Below are positions 6,280 through 7,546 of a stretch of 7,546 nucleotides of DNA, piece after piece. The DNA is from an uncultured Clostridia bacterium (lineage in GTDB: Bacteria; Bacillota; Clostridia; Lachnospirales; Lachnospiraceae): positions 1-7,546 of the forward strand of contig CAMWWR010000080.1 of NCBI GenBank assembly GCA_947178045.1, in the 5' to 3' direction. Under the pieces are notes generated by a model. It was not told the origin of the DNA. It saw nothing but the letters and a program-made list of their open reading frames with translations, and did not search any database. The first letter of the stretch is position 1; each line of letters begins with the position of its first letter. The position numbers and the translations under genes were made by a program.

Positions 6280-7546
6280 ATGCCGGAAAAAGCGCAGAAG
6301 GTGGAGGATTGGCAGGCGCTTGCGGGCGAATGCATCCGATATTTCAGGGAGCATCCGGTTTTTGCAAAGCTTTTTGCAGGATTTCGCGAGAAGTATGCTT
6401 CTTATGGAACCTTTGCGGGTACTATCGTCTTAAGGCATTTGACGGAGCAGGAAACGGAGGATCTGGAAGGATTTTTTCAAAAAAGTTTCCACGGGCAGGC
6501 ATCCGTCTCCATTTCAGCAGCGCGTTTTGAAAAAGCCTTGAGGGAGAGCCGTTTTGCGGAAATTCCTCCAAAGATACTTCTGGAATTGTATTTCGGCGAG
6601 GAAATGTCGGGCAAAAAGGAGAGGAAAAAACAGGAACAGGAGAAGCGGGCGCAGGTACTTGCCGAGACAGCGCAAAAATATAAAGAAACTCCTGCAGAAA
6701 GATGGTTGGAAGAATTGGGAGAAGGCCATTTCCCTGTGGAAAATCTGTCTGAGCTGCGCCGTCTCCTGGAACTCGGAGCGCAGATTATCAACAATTTTCC
6801 GTTCCGCGGCGGCAGGACGGAATATCTCGCCGTTTTTGCGGCGCGCCTGACCGGCAATCCACACGCCTTTGACGCGAAAGCAAGGGACGGTGTATTCCTG
6901 CATCAGCTGGTACATTGGACACTGGAAAATCAGGGAATTTTGACGGAACAGACCAACCTTTTTCCGGCGCTGTTAAAAAAACGGGAGTATCTTGCCGCAG
7001 GAATTCTGCTTGACGATATTTCCAATTATGTGATGCTTTCCGGGGTGCGCGCAGAAAGAAAAAACGGACAGCCCCATGGCGGAATGGAAGGATTTTTTGT
7101 GGAGGGCGACATGCTCCATGTGCCGCTGTCCGTGCTTGTGGACTGGAAATGCGCGGAATGTCCGGACAAAGAGATTTATATTATGGAAAATCCTTCCGTA
7201 TACGCGCTTTTTGTCGGGAAATGGAAGGGAAAAAAAGCGGCAATGTGTATGAACGGACAGCCGCGGCTGAGCAGTATTTTAATGCTTGATCTGCTGGCAA
7301 GGGTGGATACAAAGGTATATTACGCGGGGGATTTTGACCCGGAAGGGATTTTAATTGCCCAGAAACTAAAGCAGTATTACCCGGGAGAATTTTTCTTCTG
7401 GCACATGTCGGCAGCAGAGTATAACCGGAGCATTTCGCAGGAGGAGATTTCCGCAAAGAGGCTGAAAATGCTGGAAAAAATTACGGATAAAGAACTGCTT
7501 TGCCTGGCAGAAGAAATCGCCAGACAGAAAAAGGCGGGTTATCATG
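6280..7546 (+). CDS. jetD: JetD-like TOPRIM nuclease of Wadjet (TIGR02679; DUF3323 + DUF2399), 3' end cut by window
   Basis: The frame is open from ATG 6280 to the last base, 422 codons with no stop. The N-terminal part (YASYGTFAGTIVLRHLTEQE, then a SISAARFEKALRESRF block) matches the DUF3323 pattern of TIGR02679 proteins. The C-terminal part matches DUF2399: EIYIMENPSVYALF places an acidic residue at E303, and YYAGDFDPEGILIA gives the D351-x-D353 pair. Together these form a TOPRIM metal-binding set as in topoisomerase VI A-type nucleases. The mid region is rich in LTGNPHAFD and LFPALLKKREYLAAGILLDD segments typical of the family. The final visible residues (RQKKAGYH) resemble the family's extreme C-terminus, so I expect only a short missing tail. 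JetD is the subunit that cuts circular DNA after JetABC has extruded it. No catalytic defect is seen. Confidence 0.88.
   Translation, partial: MPEKAQKVEDWQALAGECIRYFREHPVFAKLFAGFREKYASYGTFAGTIVLRHLTEQETEDLEGFFQKSFHGQASVSISAARFEKALRESRFAEIPPKILLELYFGEEMSGKKERKKQEQEKRAQVLAETAQKYKETPAERWLEELGEGHFPVENLSELRRLLELGAQIINNFPFRGGRTEYLAVFAARLTGNPHAFDAKARDGVFLHQLVHWTLENQGILTEQTNLFPALLKKREYLAAGILLDDISNYVMLSGVRAERKNGQPHGGMEGFFVEGDMLHVPLSVLVDWKCAECPDKEIYIMENPSVYALFVGKWKGKKAAMCMNGQPRLSSILMLDLLARVDTKVYYAGDFDPEGILIAQKLKQYYPGEFFFWHMSAAEYNRSISQEEISAKRLKMLEKITDKELLCLAEEIARQKKAGYH

Overview
The window reads almost entirely on the + strand and holds one operon-like cassette of four genes. I recognise it as a Wadjet-type (JetABCD) SMC anti-plasmid defence system of the DUF2397 / DUF2398 / TIGR02680 / DUF2399 class, which from memory is Wadjet type II. 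The base composition is a little above half GC by eye, the ribosome binding sites are purine-rich (AAGGAGG, AGAGG), and AGG/AGA arginine codons are common. These traits suggest a Firmicute, perhaps a gut Clostridia/Lachnospiraceae member. That placement is an inference.

Layout: bases 2-826 are the C-terminal part of jetA (kleisin-like, TIGR02677/DUF2397). Its stop overlaps an ATG in an ATGA junction that opens jetB (KITE-like, TIGR02678/DUF2398). The jetB reading frame spans 823-1980 but is cut by one in-frame TAG at 1195-1197, followed directly by GTG, giving a 124-residue N-terminal and a 260-residue C-terminal open frame. A noncoding A-rich gap follows (1981-2142). It is built from degenerate 8/16-nt repeats and ends in a small hairpin just before the jetC ribosome binding site. 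jetC (2143-6243) is a 1366-residue SMC ATPase with intact Walker A, signature and Walker B motifs. After 36 bases and a near-ideal Shine-Dalgarno comes jetD (6280 to the window end), a TOPRIM-type nuclease with its acidic residues intact. It is still open at the last base and is probably within a few tens of residues of its stop.

How the genes work together (established for Wadjet/MukBEF-like complexes): JetA, JetB and JetC form a loop-extruding SMC complex that recognises small closed circular DNA, and JetD cleaves it. If the jetB stop is real and not suppressed, the complex would depend on two JetB pieces assembling, on readthrough, or would be inactive. No tRNA, rRNA, CRISPR, insertion sequence or convincing terminator or promoter was found. 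The most interesting points are the split jetB and the repeat-built gap between jetB and jetC.
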